From positions 7,998,001-8,062,000 of the forward strand of contig OY992832.1 in NCBI GenBank assembly GCA_963921425.1: DNA of 64,000 bases. Reading direction: 5' to 3'. Of this stretch, positions 35,590-47,012 are shown piece by piece. Each line of letters opens with the position of its first letter. The stretch's first letter is position 1. Origin of the DNA: Dryas octopetala. Taxonomy: Eukaryota; Streptophyta; Magnoliopsida; Rosales; Rosaceae. Under the pieces are notes generated by a model, which saw only the letters and a list, made by a program, of their open reading frames with translations, was not told the origin of the DNA and did not search any database. The position numbers and the translations under genes were made by a program.

Positions 35590-38500
35590 AATGTCAAATC
35601 TCAACAAGCTTGATTTCGTCGCTTTGGAAGTTTCCGGAAGAAACTATCTAAAGTGGACTCAATATGTTAAGCTTCATTTGACTGCCAAGAAGATGAGATC
35701 GACAATCAATGCAGACAATGTTGTCGCAGAATCTCTTAAGGCAAGTGCCATGATCTTCATTAGGAAGCATATGGAGGAAGCGCTCCAAGTTGAGTACCTC
35801 GCTGAAGAGGATCCACGAGCTCTTTGGGTTGCTCTGGAAGAGCGGTTTGACCATCAAAAGACCATTTTCTTGCCTGAAGCAAGACATGATTGGCAGAACA
35901 TTCGTTTCCAGGATTTCAAATCCGTGAATGAGTATAATTCGGAGATCTGCCGGATCCGGTCGCTCCTCAAATTTTGTGGGGAGGAGCTCACCGAAGCTGA
36001 CCTATTGGAGAAGACTTTCTCCACCTTCCCTGCCTCCTGTTTGGTCCTGCAGCAACAATACAGGGAGAGGAATTTTACCAAGTTCTCGGCATTGATCACC
36101 ACTCTGTTGCTCGCTGAAAAGAACAACAACTTATTAATGAGAAATGATCAAGCCCGACCTGTCGGTACTAAAGCAGCACCATTGCCTGAAGCAAACGCTG
36201 TTGCTTATCGCGATTCAAACCGCGAAAGAGGATACCGAGGTCATAGAAAGGACGCAAAGTCTGACCGCCCGAGATATGGAAGGAAATGTTCTCAGAGGAA
36301 TGGCCTGTATGACGGAGGCCAACGTGGCCATGGCCCACGTGGTAGAAACCACGGTCCCTCGGCCCTAAGAACTCGAAATGAGAGGAACACTGGTCCAGCC
36401 CGTCGCCACCAGAATCAGAATCAGAATGTCTCTGTTACCGATGTGGAGGAACTGATCACTGGTCTCGCACCTGCCGTGCATCAGCGCAAGCTGTAAATGA
36501 GTATCACGCCAGTCGCGGAACTCGAGAGACCAACCTCATTGAGGGATCATGTCCTATGGATACCACCTTAGAGGTCACTGATTTCCAGACTGCTACTGGA
36601 CACTTTGAGGACTAGAAACTCGATGACATGGATATGATCGGCGCTTGTGCCGTATTTATTTTCTGAATAATGTTTTTCTTATTCATATTATTTTGGTGAT
36701 TTATGATTTGGATTCTTTGTTTTGGAAATTTGGTTATGCTCGAATATTATTTAATTCAATTAAGTTATTTTCATACATGTGATCTATTGAATTAAATTTA
36801 TGAATAAGCATGTTTAGTGGGGAAGTTAATTTGTTGTCTGGCAGACAGTGCTACTACGCACACCATACTTCAAGATCGGAAGTATTTTTCAAACTTATTG
36901 CTTACTCATACCTCTGTGACAACCATATCAGGCCAATCCAACCTGATAGAGGGCCATGGCAAAATCCCATTTTTATGTTGTCCAATGGTACTGAATTACC
37001 ATTAATGAGGCCTTATATTCTCCAAGTTCCAGAAGAACGTTGTTGAGTTATAAGGATATTCGAGCCAACGGTTATCACGTTGAAACCACTGAGGAAAATG
37101 GAGTGGGATATCTTTGCATAACCTCCAATTTGTATGGCCAGAAGCGTACATTGGAGAAATTGAAATGTCTATCGAGTGGTCTCTATATGACCACCATTAG
37201 ATCGATTGAGGCAAATCACATAGTTAACCAGAAGTTAACCAATTCGAGCAGTTTCTTTCTATGGCATGACCGGTTGGGATACCCAGGTCAAAGTATGATG
37301 CGCCGTATCCTCAATTCATCACACGGGCATCCCCTTACTAATAAGGATCTTGTGTTTAGTGACACACTATGCCAAACTTGCTCGCTTAGAAAGTTGAATA
37401 CTAGACCATTATATGCAAAGACTAGTAAAGACTCCATCCTTTTCCTGCAAAGGATACAAGGGAATATTTGTGGACCTATCCAACCACCATGCGGACCATT
37501 TAAATATTTTATGGTTTTGGTTGATGCATCGACAAAGTGATCACATGTTACACTATTGTCCACAAGAAACGCTGCTTTTGCTAAACTTCTCGCCCAGAAG
37601 GCTCACCACACGGATTATCCTATAAAGTCCAGAAGATTTGATAATGCCGGAGAGTTTACATCGAAAACTTTCGATGATTATTGCATGCTCCTAGGGATTA
37701 ATGTTGAACATCGAGTTCCCCATGTTCACACCCAGAATGGTCTCGCAGAAGCGTTCATTAAAAGATTACAAATGATCGCACGAACCTTGGTTATGCGCAC
37801 CAAGCTTCCAATTTCTGCGTGGGGCTATGCAATCTTGCATGTAGCCATGTTGGTCCGGTTGAGGCCCACTGCTACCCAACCTTACTCCGCGTTACAGCTG
37901 GTGACTGGGTACGAACCTGACGTTTCGTACTTACGCGTATTTGGGTATGCAGTTTACGTGCCAGTTGCGCCGCTACAACGTACCAAAATGGGTCCTCAAC
38001 GAACGATGGGCATATATGTCGATTATGAATCCCCATCCATTATACGCTTTTTAGAGCCCTTGATAGGCGATCTCTTTACCGCTAGATTTGCGGATTGTCA
38101 CTTTGATGAGACAGTCTTCCCGCCGTTAGGGGGAGATATGAACGTCACCGTTCCTGAAGAACGACGTGAATTGACGTGGAATGTCCCCACTATGTCTCAT
38201 CTCGATCCCCGAACCGCACAATGTGATAGTGAAGTGCGGAGAATTCTAGATCTACAGAGTATAACTCATAATATGCCAGACGCATTCTCTGATCTAGCTA
38301 AAGTGACGAGATCACATATACCTGCTGCAAATGTGCCTGCAAGGATATTCGTCCCCGAAGGACGTGTCGTCCTAGGAGGACGTGTCGTCCCAGATGGACG
38401 AGGTACAACAATAGTGGCTAACTAGTCATATGTCCCTGCCCAGAAGTGAGGTTGACCACTAGGTTCGATGGACTCTTATCCCCGGAAGAGGATACATTTG

Positions 38501-40400
38501 GCACAAATGAGTCCCCTTGACATCGCGATCTCAATCGATCCATCTCACGAAATAGTTTCGGATTATGGGTCCGTCCCAGAAGAGACGACGTTGGGGGACG
38601 CTCCAACGTTAGAACCCACTCTCGAGAACATAGAGATCTCTATAAATTATGCATGCTTAAGTGAGCTCTGGAATCGAAACGAGATTATCATCAATGATAT
38701 ATTTGTATTCGCGGTAGCTACCGAAATCATAACTAGCGATGACATCGAACCTCACTCCGTTGATGAATGTCAACGTCGAGACGACTGGCCAAAATGGAAA
38801 GAAGCAATCCAGGTCGAATTAGATTCCTTGACAAAGAGAAAGGTGTTTGGGCCTGTCGTTCCTACACCTTCCCCATGTTAAACCTGTAGAATTTAAATGG
38901 GTATTTGTAAGGAAGCGTAATGAGAAAAACGAGATTGTGAGATACAAGGCTCGTCTAGTGGCGCAAGGATTTTCTCAACGCCCTGGGATTGATTACGAGG
39001 AAGAGTATTCCCCCGTAATGGACGTCATAACGTTCCACTACCTTATCAGTTTGGTAGTTTCCGAAAAACTGAGTATGCAGCTTATGGATGTGGTCACTGC
39101 TTATCTCTATGGGGATCTTGATACAGAGATATATATGAAAGTTCCCGAAGGACTTAAGACACCCGATGCAAATAGTTCCAGACCACGGAACACGCTCTCC
39201 ATTAGTTTGAGGCGTTCACTTTATGGATTGAAACAATCTGGACGGAGGTGGTATAACCGTCTAAGTGAATATTTGATCGGGATGGGATATGTGAATAATG
39301 TTCTATGCCCTTGCGTGTTTATTAAGAACAAGTTCCGGCTTTGCTATTGTAGTTGTTTATGTCGATGACATGAATCTAATTGGTACTCTTGAAGAGATCA
39401 AGTAAACAACTAAACACCTGAAGTTGGAATTCGAGATGAAAGATCTTGGGAGAACGAACTTCTGTCTCGGCCTGGAGCTCGAGCACCGTGCAGATGGAAT
39501 TTTGGTCCATCAATCGAATTACATCCAGAAGATGTTAAGGCGCTTTAATGAGGATAAAGCGAAGCCTTCTAGCACGCCCATGATCCTCCGTTGTCTAGAT
39601 CCTAAGAATAATCTGTTTCATCCCGTAGATGATAACGAAGAGATATTGGCACCAGAAGTCCCATATCTAAGTACAATAGGCGCATTATTGTACTTGTCTC
39701 AATGTACTAGACCGGACATATCATTCGCTGTGAACTTGTTAGCTAGATGTAGCTCTGCGCCAACACGCCGCCACTGAAATGGCATAAAAGACATTTTCCG
39801 CCACCTTAGAGGTACGACGGATATGGGCTTATTCTATCCCTAGCTACGCATCAAGGAATGAATCGAACCCCCTCGATCCTCGGAATGATGCCCGCCTTTT
39901 GGATATGCTGACGCAGGGTATCTATCAGACCCGCATAAGGCGCGTTCTCAAACTGGTTATGTCTTTACCATTGAGAATACAACAATATCTTGGAGGTCTA
40001 CGAAACAGACCTTTGTTGCTACCTCTTCGAATCATGCTGAGATTCTAGCCCTTCACGAAGCAGTTCGTGAATGTATATGGCTAAGAGCAGTTTCCAAGCA
40101 TATTCGAACTACGTGTGGGCTGAATTCCACCACTGATGAACCAACGATTATCTATGAGAATAATGCCGCTTGCATCCAGCAGATGAAGACAGATTTCATC
40201 AAAGAAGACAACACCAAGCATATTGTACCGAAGTTCTTCTTCAATCAACAGCAACAAGAGCATCAGATGATTGAAGTCAAGCAGATCCGATCTCAAGACA
40301 ACCATGCAGACCTCTTTACCAAGTCACTGCCAAAGTCCACGTTCTTGATGCATGTTCGAGGTATTGGGTTGCGTAGATTGGCTGATTTACCTAGTATGTA
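35590..40400 (+). pseudogene. Decayed gag-pol region of the copia element
   Basis: Recognisable parts in order: a gag-like region at about 35.6-36.5 kb (opening around LDFVALEVSGRNYLKW, with an Arg/Gly-rich end), a GAG-pre-integrase and integrase region at about 37.1-38.1 kb (GPIQPPCGPFKYF), reverse transcriptase at about 38.9-39.5 kb (YLYGDLDTEIYMKVPEG and SLYGLKQSGRRWY), and RNase H at about 39.9-40.35 kb (NHAEILALHEAVRECIWL). The order integrase before reverse transcriptase identifies the copia superfamily. The frame is broken many times over its length, so no full polyprotein is made. Confidence 0.92.
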
Positions 40401-40454
40401 GTCTTCAGGGGGAGTCGACATTAGGGGGAGTATCCTGAAGCATACTCGCTTGAC

Positions 40455-40860
40455 CATCGTGTACTCTTTTGTCCTTCGTCCAGGGTTATTTTGTCCCACT
40501 GGGTTTTGTTACCTGGCAAGGTTTTAATGAGGCACATCTTGGCATGGTCACCCTACTCATACTACATCCTGAAGATGTGTTGATCTGATATATATGCATT
40601 TGCTCATCTTTTCCCTTCGACCACGGGTTTTTCCCATTGGGTTTACCGGGCAAGGTTTTGGTGTAGCAACTCTAATGCACCCCGCTCCCATTGACATACT
40701 ATTTGCTTATGATCCAGAAGATATGACTTCACCTACTTTCGAGGTTCTGATGCGACTACTCCACACTCATGCGCGTTGCACTCTTTTTCCTTCGACCAGG
40801 GTTGTTTTTGTTCCCACAGGGTTTTTATTACTTGGCAAGGTTTTAACGAGGCAACTTAGA
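40455..40860 (+). repeat. Threefold repeat before the 3' LTR of the copia element
   Basis: Three diverged copies (about 40465-40535, 40605-40675, 40780-40855) share the pattern 'CCTTCG(T/A)CCA(C/G)GGTT...GGGTTTT...GGCAAGGTTTT...GAGGCA/GTAGCAAC'. Similar repeated blocks are a familiar feature of the 3' end of many plant copia elements; their role is not known to me. Confidence 0.8.
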
Positions 40861-40908
40861 AGCGCATAGCAGAGACAACACTAATGACATGGAATATCCA
40901 AGAGGGAG

Positions 40909-41095
40909 TGTTGTAAATATATTGTTATATGTGGCTATTCCTGTAATTAGTTGTAGGGGCATACTAGTAAATATTCTAAACCTAGTAAACCCTACCTCTA
41001 TATAAGGATATTTATAAGATGAATAAGAAGATGACTGATATATTCTCTCTGCCTCCTCTTTTCCACAAACCCTAATCTCTACATATTTTACAACA
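40909..41095 (+). repeat. 3' LTR of the copia element
   Basis: 187 bp, identical by eye to the 5' LTR, followed directly by the second GCCAG target copy. Its TATA-like motif points toward the PP2C gene downstream. Confidence 0.97.
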
Positions 41096-41348
41096 GCCAG
41101 CAATTATTCAATGGCCACTTGTAGTCTCGCACACAAGCGGTGGGGGACACTTCTTCTTCTTCTTCAAGAACCCTCGTGCGTGTCTCTTTCTTGCCCATTG
41201 TGTTGACACGTTGACACAACAACAATTAAGCTAGCCTTCCCTCTCTTTGTACAATCTCACTCATACAAAATCCAATTGTGTGTTTTCAGTAAGTTTAGAT
41301 TATATGTGTCACCTGCTCTCTGTTCTCAAGTAAACTGACCAAACAGAA

Positions 41349-43530
41349 ATGAAAGTAAGTCCATTTCCCTTAACTAGTGCCTTGATGTATTCAATCTTAT
41401 TTGATTTAGTACTTTATTTTATTTTTTTTCCAGTTTTCCTAAGTATATATTACTGTCTACTCTGTGACAATGATGCTAGTATATAAACTTCCGTGGTTCT
41501 TATCAATCTTTGTTCTGATAACTGTATTCTATAGCCTTCCAAGTTTTATGTTCTAAAAGAGCTTGTTGTTATTTCTCACTCAATGAAAAGTCCCAATACG
41601 TTATACTGTTTTGCAAGGCCATGGCTGGATGAGAGAACAGGAGGAAAGGAAACTTTGCCTTATTTGATTGCATGGTTGTTTCCTTATTTTAGGGTCCAAA
41701 TGTTAGCTAGATGCTAGAATAAAAGTTTTACTCAAACTCTATTAAGTGCATTATCTTGTTTGCAGAGGAAGTCAAGCTTAAAAGTTGACGAGGACTCCCA
41801 TAAGGTGAAGGTACACAAGTTTCCAGTTTTTCCATTGTGGTATTATACATACATACATATACGTGATTCAGTGATTATATACTTCCTAGCAAAAATGTAA
41901 TAGTTAGGCTAGGTTGTAGAGGTGCCACTGTGTTCCTATAATTGGCTAACTATTATTTATGAACTTGAGTTGAGGTATCGGGTCAAAGTGTACTTTCAGA
42001 GACTCATAGTGTTCCTATACTTGGCTTGCTATTTGATAAAGGATATGATCATAATTGACAATCATCATACATTACTGTATGAATTCTCTCTATATGATAT
42101 TTATAATAAGATGCCTTGCAATTGCATGCTTACTTAATACTAGATGCTTTTGCTGCAGAGTACAAGACATTCTTCAAAAGCTATATTATTGAACAAGATG
42201 ATGAAGGTATGTCCTCCTATATATGTGATTACATGCTCTGACCTTATACTGTAAAACATGCATGTTTTGCACAGTTAAAAGGGACAAATTTTCTTTTTGA
42301 CTGTAAGCAAATAAACTGGTTGTCCAGGGTATAATCAAATTAATTGTTTGCTTCCTGTACTACAATTCATAAGTACTAATTTATTTGAGGGCAGCGGTTT
42401 CTCTCTCTCCATATTTTTATTTTTATTTTTCTGAGAATTAATTCTCCATTCAATGAGGATATGCGTGAGTATATGTGATTGTAGGAGAAACCAGGACGTG
42501 AATTGTCTAGGGAAGACGCAAAAGATGATGATAAGCAGCCTACTAGTAGAAAAGTCACCCATGGAGTTCATTTGGTCAAGGGAAAAATGGACCATGGAAT
42601 GGAAGATTATATTGTGGCAGAAAAGAGAAAAGTGAATGGCTATGAGTTGGGTTTGTATGCAATTTTTGATGGCCATTCAGGTCGTGAAGTAGCAGAGTAC
42701 TTACATGGCCATCTATTTGATAACATATTAAGTGAGGTATTGACATTTAGTATTGTCAATTTTTATCCTTATGCTATTTATCTGCAATATACTTTTAACT
42801 GGAGACTTGTGTCTTTGCAATATGCTATGAATTCATAGCCTGATTTTTGGACAAACCCAAGACAAGCAGTCAAGTGAGCTTATAAAGCAATAGATGATGA
42901 GATTTTGGAGGTGGTGGTCAGTTCACGAGGAGGCTCAACAGCTGTCACAGCAATAATAATCAATGGAGAGAAGCTACTAGTAGCCAATGTCGGGGACTCT
43001 CGGGCAATTTTATGCACAGATGGTGTTGCAAAACAGATAACTGTGGATCACGACCCACAGAAGGAGAAGGATCTTGTTGAAAGCAGAGGTGGTTTTGTAT
43101 CTAAGAAGCCAGGAAATGTTGCACGTGTGGATGGCCAACTAGCAATGACAAGGGCATTTGGGGATGGAAAGATAAAGGAACACATAACTTCAGAACCTGA
43201 TATAAGGGTCAAGAAGATTGACAACAAAACAGACTTCATCATTTTGGCAAGTGATGGCTTGTGGAAAGTAAGCTTGAGATTTTCTTTTCTTAAAGGCTCT
43301 AGCATAACTTGCATTGAATAGTAGAGATTTTGGGTTATATGTTGTTGGTGAAGGGAATGTGATCCCAAGAAACTATTTATTTGTTTATGCAGGTGATGTC
43401 AAACCAAGAAGCTTTGGATTGCATTAGAGAATTTGATGATGCTGAAGGGGCAGCCGTGGAGTTGATTGAAGAAGCTTTATCTAGGAAAAGCTATGACGAT
43501 ATATCCTGCATAGTAGTTGTCTTCCAGTGA
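41349..43530 (+). pseudogene. Protein phosphatase 2C (plant group F type) with an in-frame stop
   Basis: Six exons fit: 41349-41354, 41766-41810, 42159-42206, 42485-42736, 42839-43267 and 43393-43530, giving 305 codons before the terminal stop. The fold is clearly PP2C, a Mg/Mn Ser/Thr phosphatase: MEDYIV, FDGHSG (metal-binding Asp95), GGSTAV, VANVGDSRAI, DGQLAMTRAFGD, ASDGLW (Asp256) and DDISCIVV. It resembles the Arabidopsis PP2C10/39/58 group, by memory. Codon 130 is TGA (42875-42877), in the short segment PDFWTNPRQAVK-stop-AYKAIDD where relatives usually have Arg or a similar residue; a single C/A-to-T type change would explain it. I tried nearby alternative acceptors and they also meet stops. 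Otherwise the gene is undamaged. It may be a very young pseudogene, a segregating null allele or a base error. The two-codon first exon is the weakest part of the model. Confidence 0.75.
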
Positions 43531-44178
43531 GTAACATGCCCTTCTCTCAGCAACTTTTGTCTCATAAAATGTAGTAGCTGTCATAGCATAGTTTTGGCTG
43601 TGTATCAGAAATATATTCTGAGAAAGAGAATATTCAGTTGGAACTTATTTGGCGTGTCAAAGTGAAGAGAATAGTCAGTTTAAGTTTCCAATTTGCTGCA
43701 TTTTGATATTGTAGCGTGTACTTCTTACACCATGGTTAATTGATAAACCAGAGCTACAATTTTTATAACGCTCTATTTTTTTAATGTGGGACAATGCGTG
43801 TGACTAATTGACAATTGGCGAAGAAGTCCAATATCTTATAAATTATTATAAAAGGCTATATTTTTTGCAATGTGGAACAACAGATAAAAGGTTCAAAAAT
43901 TATGTTTAAGCATAAACATTAAAGTATTAACATTGCTGGTATATGTATATCGTATATTATAGCTGGTTATATATAAAAGGTGAAAGCTACATTACCCTTA
44001 AAATAGCTGAAAGCTACATTATCCTTGAAAAAGCTGAAAGCTACATTAGCCTTGAAAAGGCTGAAAGCTATGATGACTGATGAGAGGCATTGCTTGTTGT
44101 TAAGCTTACTAGCCGCATAGGAAAGAGCTCTTAACTTCACAAAAATTAGAAACCAAACCCAGAAGGAAGTTTTGGTGC
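43531..44178. other. Intergenic between PP2C and the first BBE-like gene
   Basis: 3' flanks of two convergent genes. It holds a 27-bp tandem repeat at 43979-44074 and nothing else I can support. Confidence 0.6.
43979..44074. repeat. 27-bp tandem repeat, about 3.5 copies
   Basis: Copies of GCTGAAAGCTACATTA followed by (T/G)CCTTGAAAA(A/G) recur with an exact 27-bp spacing (TGAAAGCTA at 43981, 44008, 44035 and 44062). Confidence 0.9.
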
Positions 44179-45771
44179 CTAAACTTCATTGATGCTAAAC
44201 AATGCAGGAAGAGGTGGAATACTCTGTTCATTTCTGAAGAAGTTGCCTGGATCAACCCTGTGCTTGACTTGTGCAAGTCTCTTGAAGTTACCCTTGAAGT
44301 ACTTTGTACCCCAACCACTTGCTTCTAAGTAGCTTGTGTTGTGTTGCTTGTTGCTCCCCAAATCAAGGTCCTTATAGTTGATATAGGCACCCCTTGGAGA
44401 CCTGGAAACATAAGGCTGCATGAACCTGTAAAGCATTCTGATCCAGTGCACATGCCTTGCCTCAGCCTCATTTGCACCCCACTTCACTATGTACTGTATG
44501 TTGTACAAGTTACCTTTTCTATGGGGAAAAGGAATTTCACATTCTGAAATCTCACTCATCTTTCCACCATAAGGATCCATTATCATGAACACAAGTTCTT
44601 CTTCCAGAAACCTCTTCCAAACCCCTTCTAGTACAAACTCTGGTATGGGTTGTTGCACAAAGTCAGATTTAGCTTTGAAATTGCTCTTGTATAGGGCCTC
44701 CCTGGACAGCAAGACCTCTAAGGACTGGTCTTTTTCATATCCAGCAAAATACAGGGTAGATTGGCCCCAACTCATTTCAATGCAGTCTTTGGCCTGCAAT
44801 GCCAGCTCTGGAAAGCTCCAACTCATCATTGGGATGAGTCTGTCAATTCCTCCAAGAAACAGTGAGTTGAAAGATGCTTGGACGGTTTTCTGATTCCCAC
44901 TGCCTACATTTTGAATGATGATTCTGATGAAAAGATCTTCATGTAACTTGTCTGCAATGTACTGCCACCTGTGGATAAGGTTGGTAGCACCTTGAGCCAA
45001 TGTTTTGTGAACTGTGAAACCAGTCACCATTTCTGGGACCCTGACCAATTTGATTTTCCATGAGAGTATGATCCCAAAACTTGCTCCACCACCTCCTCTA
45101 ATGGCCCAAAACAGGTCCTCACCCATTGTTTTTCTGTCAAGGACTCTTCCATTGACATCAATTAGTTGAGCATCTATGACATTGTCAGTTGCTAGGCCAT
45201 ACTTCCTTATCAAGGTACCAAACCCACCTCCACTGAAGTGCCCACCAATCCCCACAGTGGGGCATAGCCCTGCTGGGAATCCATGGATTTTAGTACTTTT
45301 CTTAGCAATATTATAATAAAGCTCACCTAAAGTAGCTCCTGACTGAACCCAAGCTGTTTCATCTGCAACATTGATATCAATGGAACGAAGATTGATGAAG
45401 TCAATGATGATAAATGGGGTTGCACAGAGGTAAGATAGGCCTTCATAGTCATGACCTCCACTTCTGACCCTGACTTGTAAGCCAAGTTTTTTGCTACAAA
45501 GAATGGCTGCTCGGATTTCAGACTCATTGAAAGGTGTAACAATGAGAAGAGGTTTTGATGTGGAATTTAGCCACCTAGGATTTTGTTGTGAAGATTGCAA
45601 GAGAGATGAATAAAAGGATGAGTTTGAGGTGTGAATAATTTGTTCAGAAGCTCTGGTGTAGGTACTGAATTGGGTTGTCATGCACAGCCTGAAACTTTCA
45701 CTACTTATGGAACTAGAAGTTGCCCATGAAATTGAAACCAAAAACAAAGAAACTAGAGCAATGAACTCCAT
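44179..45771 (-). CDS. Berberine bridge enzyme-like FAD oxidoreductase (type with Val gatekeeper)
   Basis: Intronless, 530 aa, normal length for the family. A signal peptide (MEFIALVSLFLVSISWA) is followed by the FAD-binding domain: [12 protein letters not shown] supplies His107 and GLCPTVGIGGHFSGGG supplies Cys170, the two covalent FAD anchors. The C-terminal BBE domain carries YINYKDLDLG with the catalytic-type Tyr. Relative to Arabidopsis BBE15 numbering, the position three after the FAD cysteine is Val (Val173 here) rather than Leu, and the Tyr in the GGAYG motif is Phe (GGGFG). Secreted or apoplastic/vesicular oxidation of an alcohol or sugar is the general family role; substrate unknown. 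It is the most divergent intact member of the cluster. Confidence 0.9.
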   Translation of the reverse strand: MEFIALVSLFLVSISWATSSSISSESFRLCMTTQFSTYTRASEQIIHTSNSSFYSSLLQSSQQNPRWLNSTSKPLLIVTPFNESEIRAAILCSKKLGLQVRVRSGGHDYEGLSYLCATPFIIIDFINLRSIDINVADETAWVQSGATLGELYYNIAKKSTKIHGFPAGLCPTVGIGGHFSGGGFGTLIRKYGLATDNVIDAQLIDVNGRVLDRKTMGEDLFWAIRGGGGASFGIILSWKIKLVRVPEMVTGFTVHKTLAQGATNLIHRWQYIADKLHEDLFIRIIIQNVGSGNQKTVQASFNSLFLGGIDRLIPMMSWSFPELALQAKDCIEMSWGQSTLYFAGYEKDQSLEVLLSREALYKSNFKAKSDFVQQPIPEFVLEGVWKRFLEEELVFMIMDPYGGKMSEISECEIPFPHRKGNLYNIQYIVKWGANEAEARHVHWIRMLYRFMQPYVSRSPRGAYINYKDLDLGSNKQHNTSYLEASGWGTKYFKGNFKRLAQVKHRVDPGNFFRNEQSIPPLPALFSINEV

Positions 45772-45838
45772 CTCTATGAGGAACTTAGGCTTCTAGATTT
45801 GAGCTTGAGTTAGAGTTTGGCTACATATATATATGTAT

Positions 45839-46121
45839 ATATATTATAACTAGTCTTGTCTTGGTAGGGTGGAATATTTGCCTAATCAGTAGATATTCTT
45901 AATTCGGCTGGGTTAGTTCTACGCTTAGTGTCCTCTGTCCTAGTGTGCAGGGTAGGAGAGTGACGTAGTGGTGGATATAGGCCTTGACTTGGAGGTCAGA
46001 GGCTGAGTTGATCACGTGACGAATTTTGCGCATCAACATATATTATAACTAGTCTTGTCTTGGTTGGGTGGAATATTTGCTTAATCAGTAGATATTCTTA
46101 ATTCGGCTGGGTTAGTTCTAC
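45839..46121. repeat. Direct repeat pair, 84 bp each
   Basis: 45839-45922 and 46038-46121 match at all but two positions, both starting ATATATTATAACTAGTCTTG and ending GGCTGGGTTAGTTCTAC, with 115 bp between. This looks like one tandem duplication of a roughly 200-bp unit cut short, in the upstream region of the BBE-like gene at 44179-45771. Confidence 0.9.
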
Positions 46122-46538
46122 TCATCTGCAAACAACAAAAAGAACAGTAGTGATGATTCCCATGGAGTGGATGAAAGCTCTACCACATTAATACCAATTT
46201 GTCTTTCACATTTCAGTTGGCACTCGGCAAGTAAAGTTGACACTTGCCGTTTTCTTGTTCATGTGCAACTCACAATGTGTCAAGACGTAAGTCACCCAAG
46301 TCCCAACATTTTTTCTTTTTTCTTGCCATTTTTCGTGCTATGTCGTAATCGTAAATTGCAGAGGAGTCAATTGAATGCATTCTTATTAATTGACGTAGAT
46401 GCCCACCCACTTCCTCTTATTTTTGCAATTTGGGTAATGCATGTGGGACTTCCATATGCTTTGCGTTGCATGGTTGCAATGTGCCAAATACCTATTACAC
46501 CTGCCACCTTACAAAACTCCCCTATCAACATAGTTTAA

Positions 46539-46540
<2 letters not shown>

Positions 46541-46604
<64 letters not shown>
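46541..46604. repeat. (CT)n microsatellite
   Basis: An essentially perfect CT run of about 64 bp. The open frames across it are repeat artefacts. Confidence 0.95.
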
Positions 46605-46610
<6 letters not shown>

Positions 46611-47012
46611 AAAATGCATGACTCTATCCTCTGTTTTTTTTCTAGGCTTCTAGGATCGCATGTGTTGAATGAGTCATACCTGCTGACATTTGCAAATGTG
46701 ATGTGGCAGCTGATGTGCATGCCATATCAGTTAATGTAGTTGATTATATTCTTATTTCTTAAATTCAAGCGTTTCCAACCCTTTCTTTAATTTTCATCTA
46801 GCATTGAGATGCTAGAGAAAAAAGGTTTTCATGAACAACACTATGTATTTTTCATGTATTTGCTTGAAAACAAATAAGAGAATAAAATTGATGGTTCCAA
46901 ATCAAATATAGTTCTTGCATGAATGTGGAAAATCTGTGTTCTGTCTCATATCATCTTATTACGTACTACAAATTACAATTTTGATTCTAAACTCCAACCA
47001 AAAAATGTTTTC

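Larger units (their letters stand above)
34030..41095 (+). mobile_element. Ty1/copia LTR retrotransposon, recent insertion, interior decayed
   Basis: A 7.07-kb element bounded by two 187-bp LTRs and by the 5-bp target duplication GCCAG (34025-34029 and 41096-41100). By eye the two LTRs are identical, which points to a recent insertion. Just inside the 5' LTR is a CGTTATCAGCACGAG stretch in the primer-binding position, and just before the 3' LTR a purine run (AAGAGGGAG) in the polypurine-tract position. The order of parts is gag, integrase, reverse transcriptase, RNase H, which is copia order. The interior coding region is broken in roughly half a dozen or more places, so the copy is a fossil that could only have moved with help from another element. 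It landed between the MEE22-like gene and the PP2C gene, about 250 bp before the latter's first codon. Confidence 0.96.
45772..47012. other. Promoter of the first BBE-like gene and spacer
   Basis: No gene. Contains a TATATATATG-rich core promoter just upstream of 45771, an 84-bp direct repeat pair and a long (CT)n microsatellite. Confidence 0.6.

Noticed and set aside
43979-44074. Possible CRISPR-like array
   Set aside because: The repeat is a contiguous 27-bp minisatellite without unique spacers, in a plant nuclear sequence.
46430-46720. Frames with long Leu-Ser or Arg-Glu repeats
   Set aside because: Translation of the CT/GA microsatellite.
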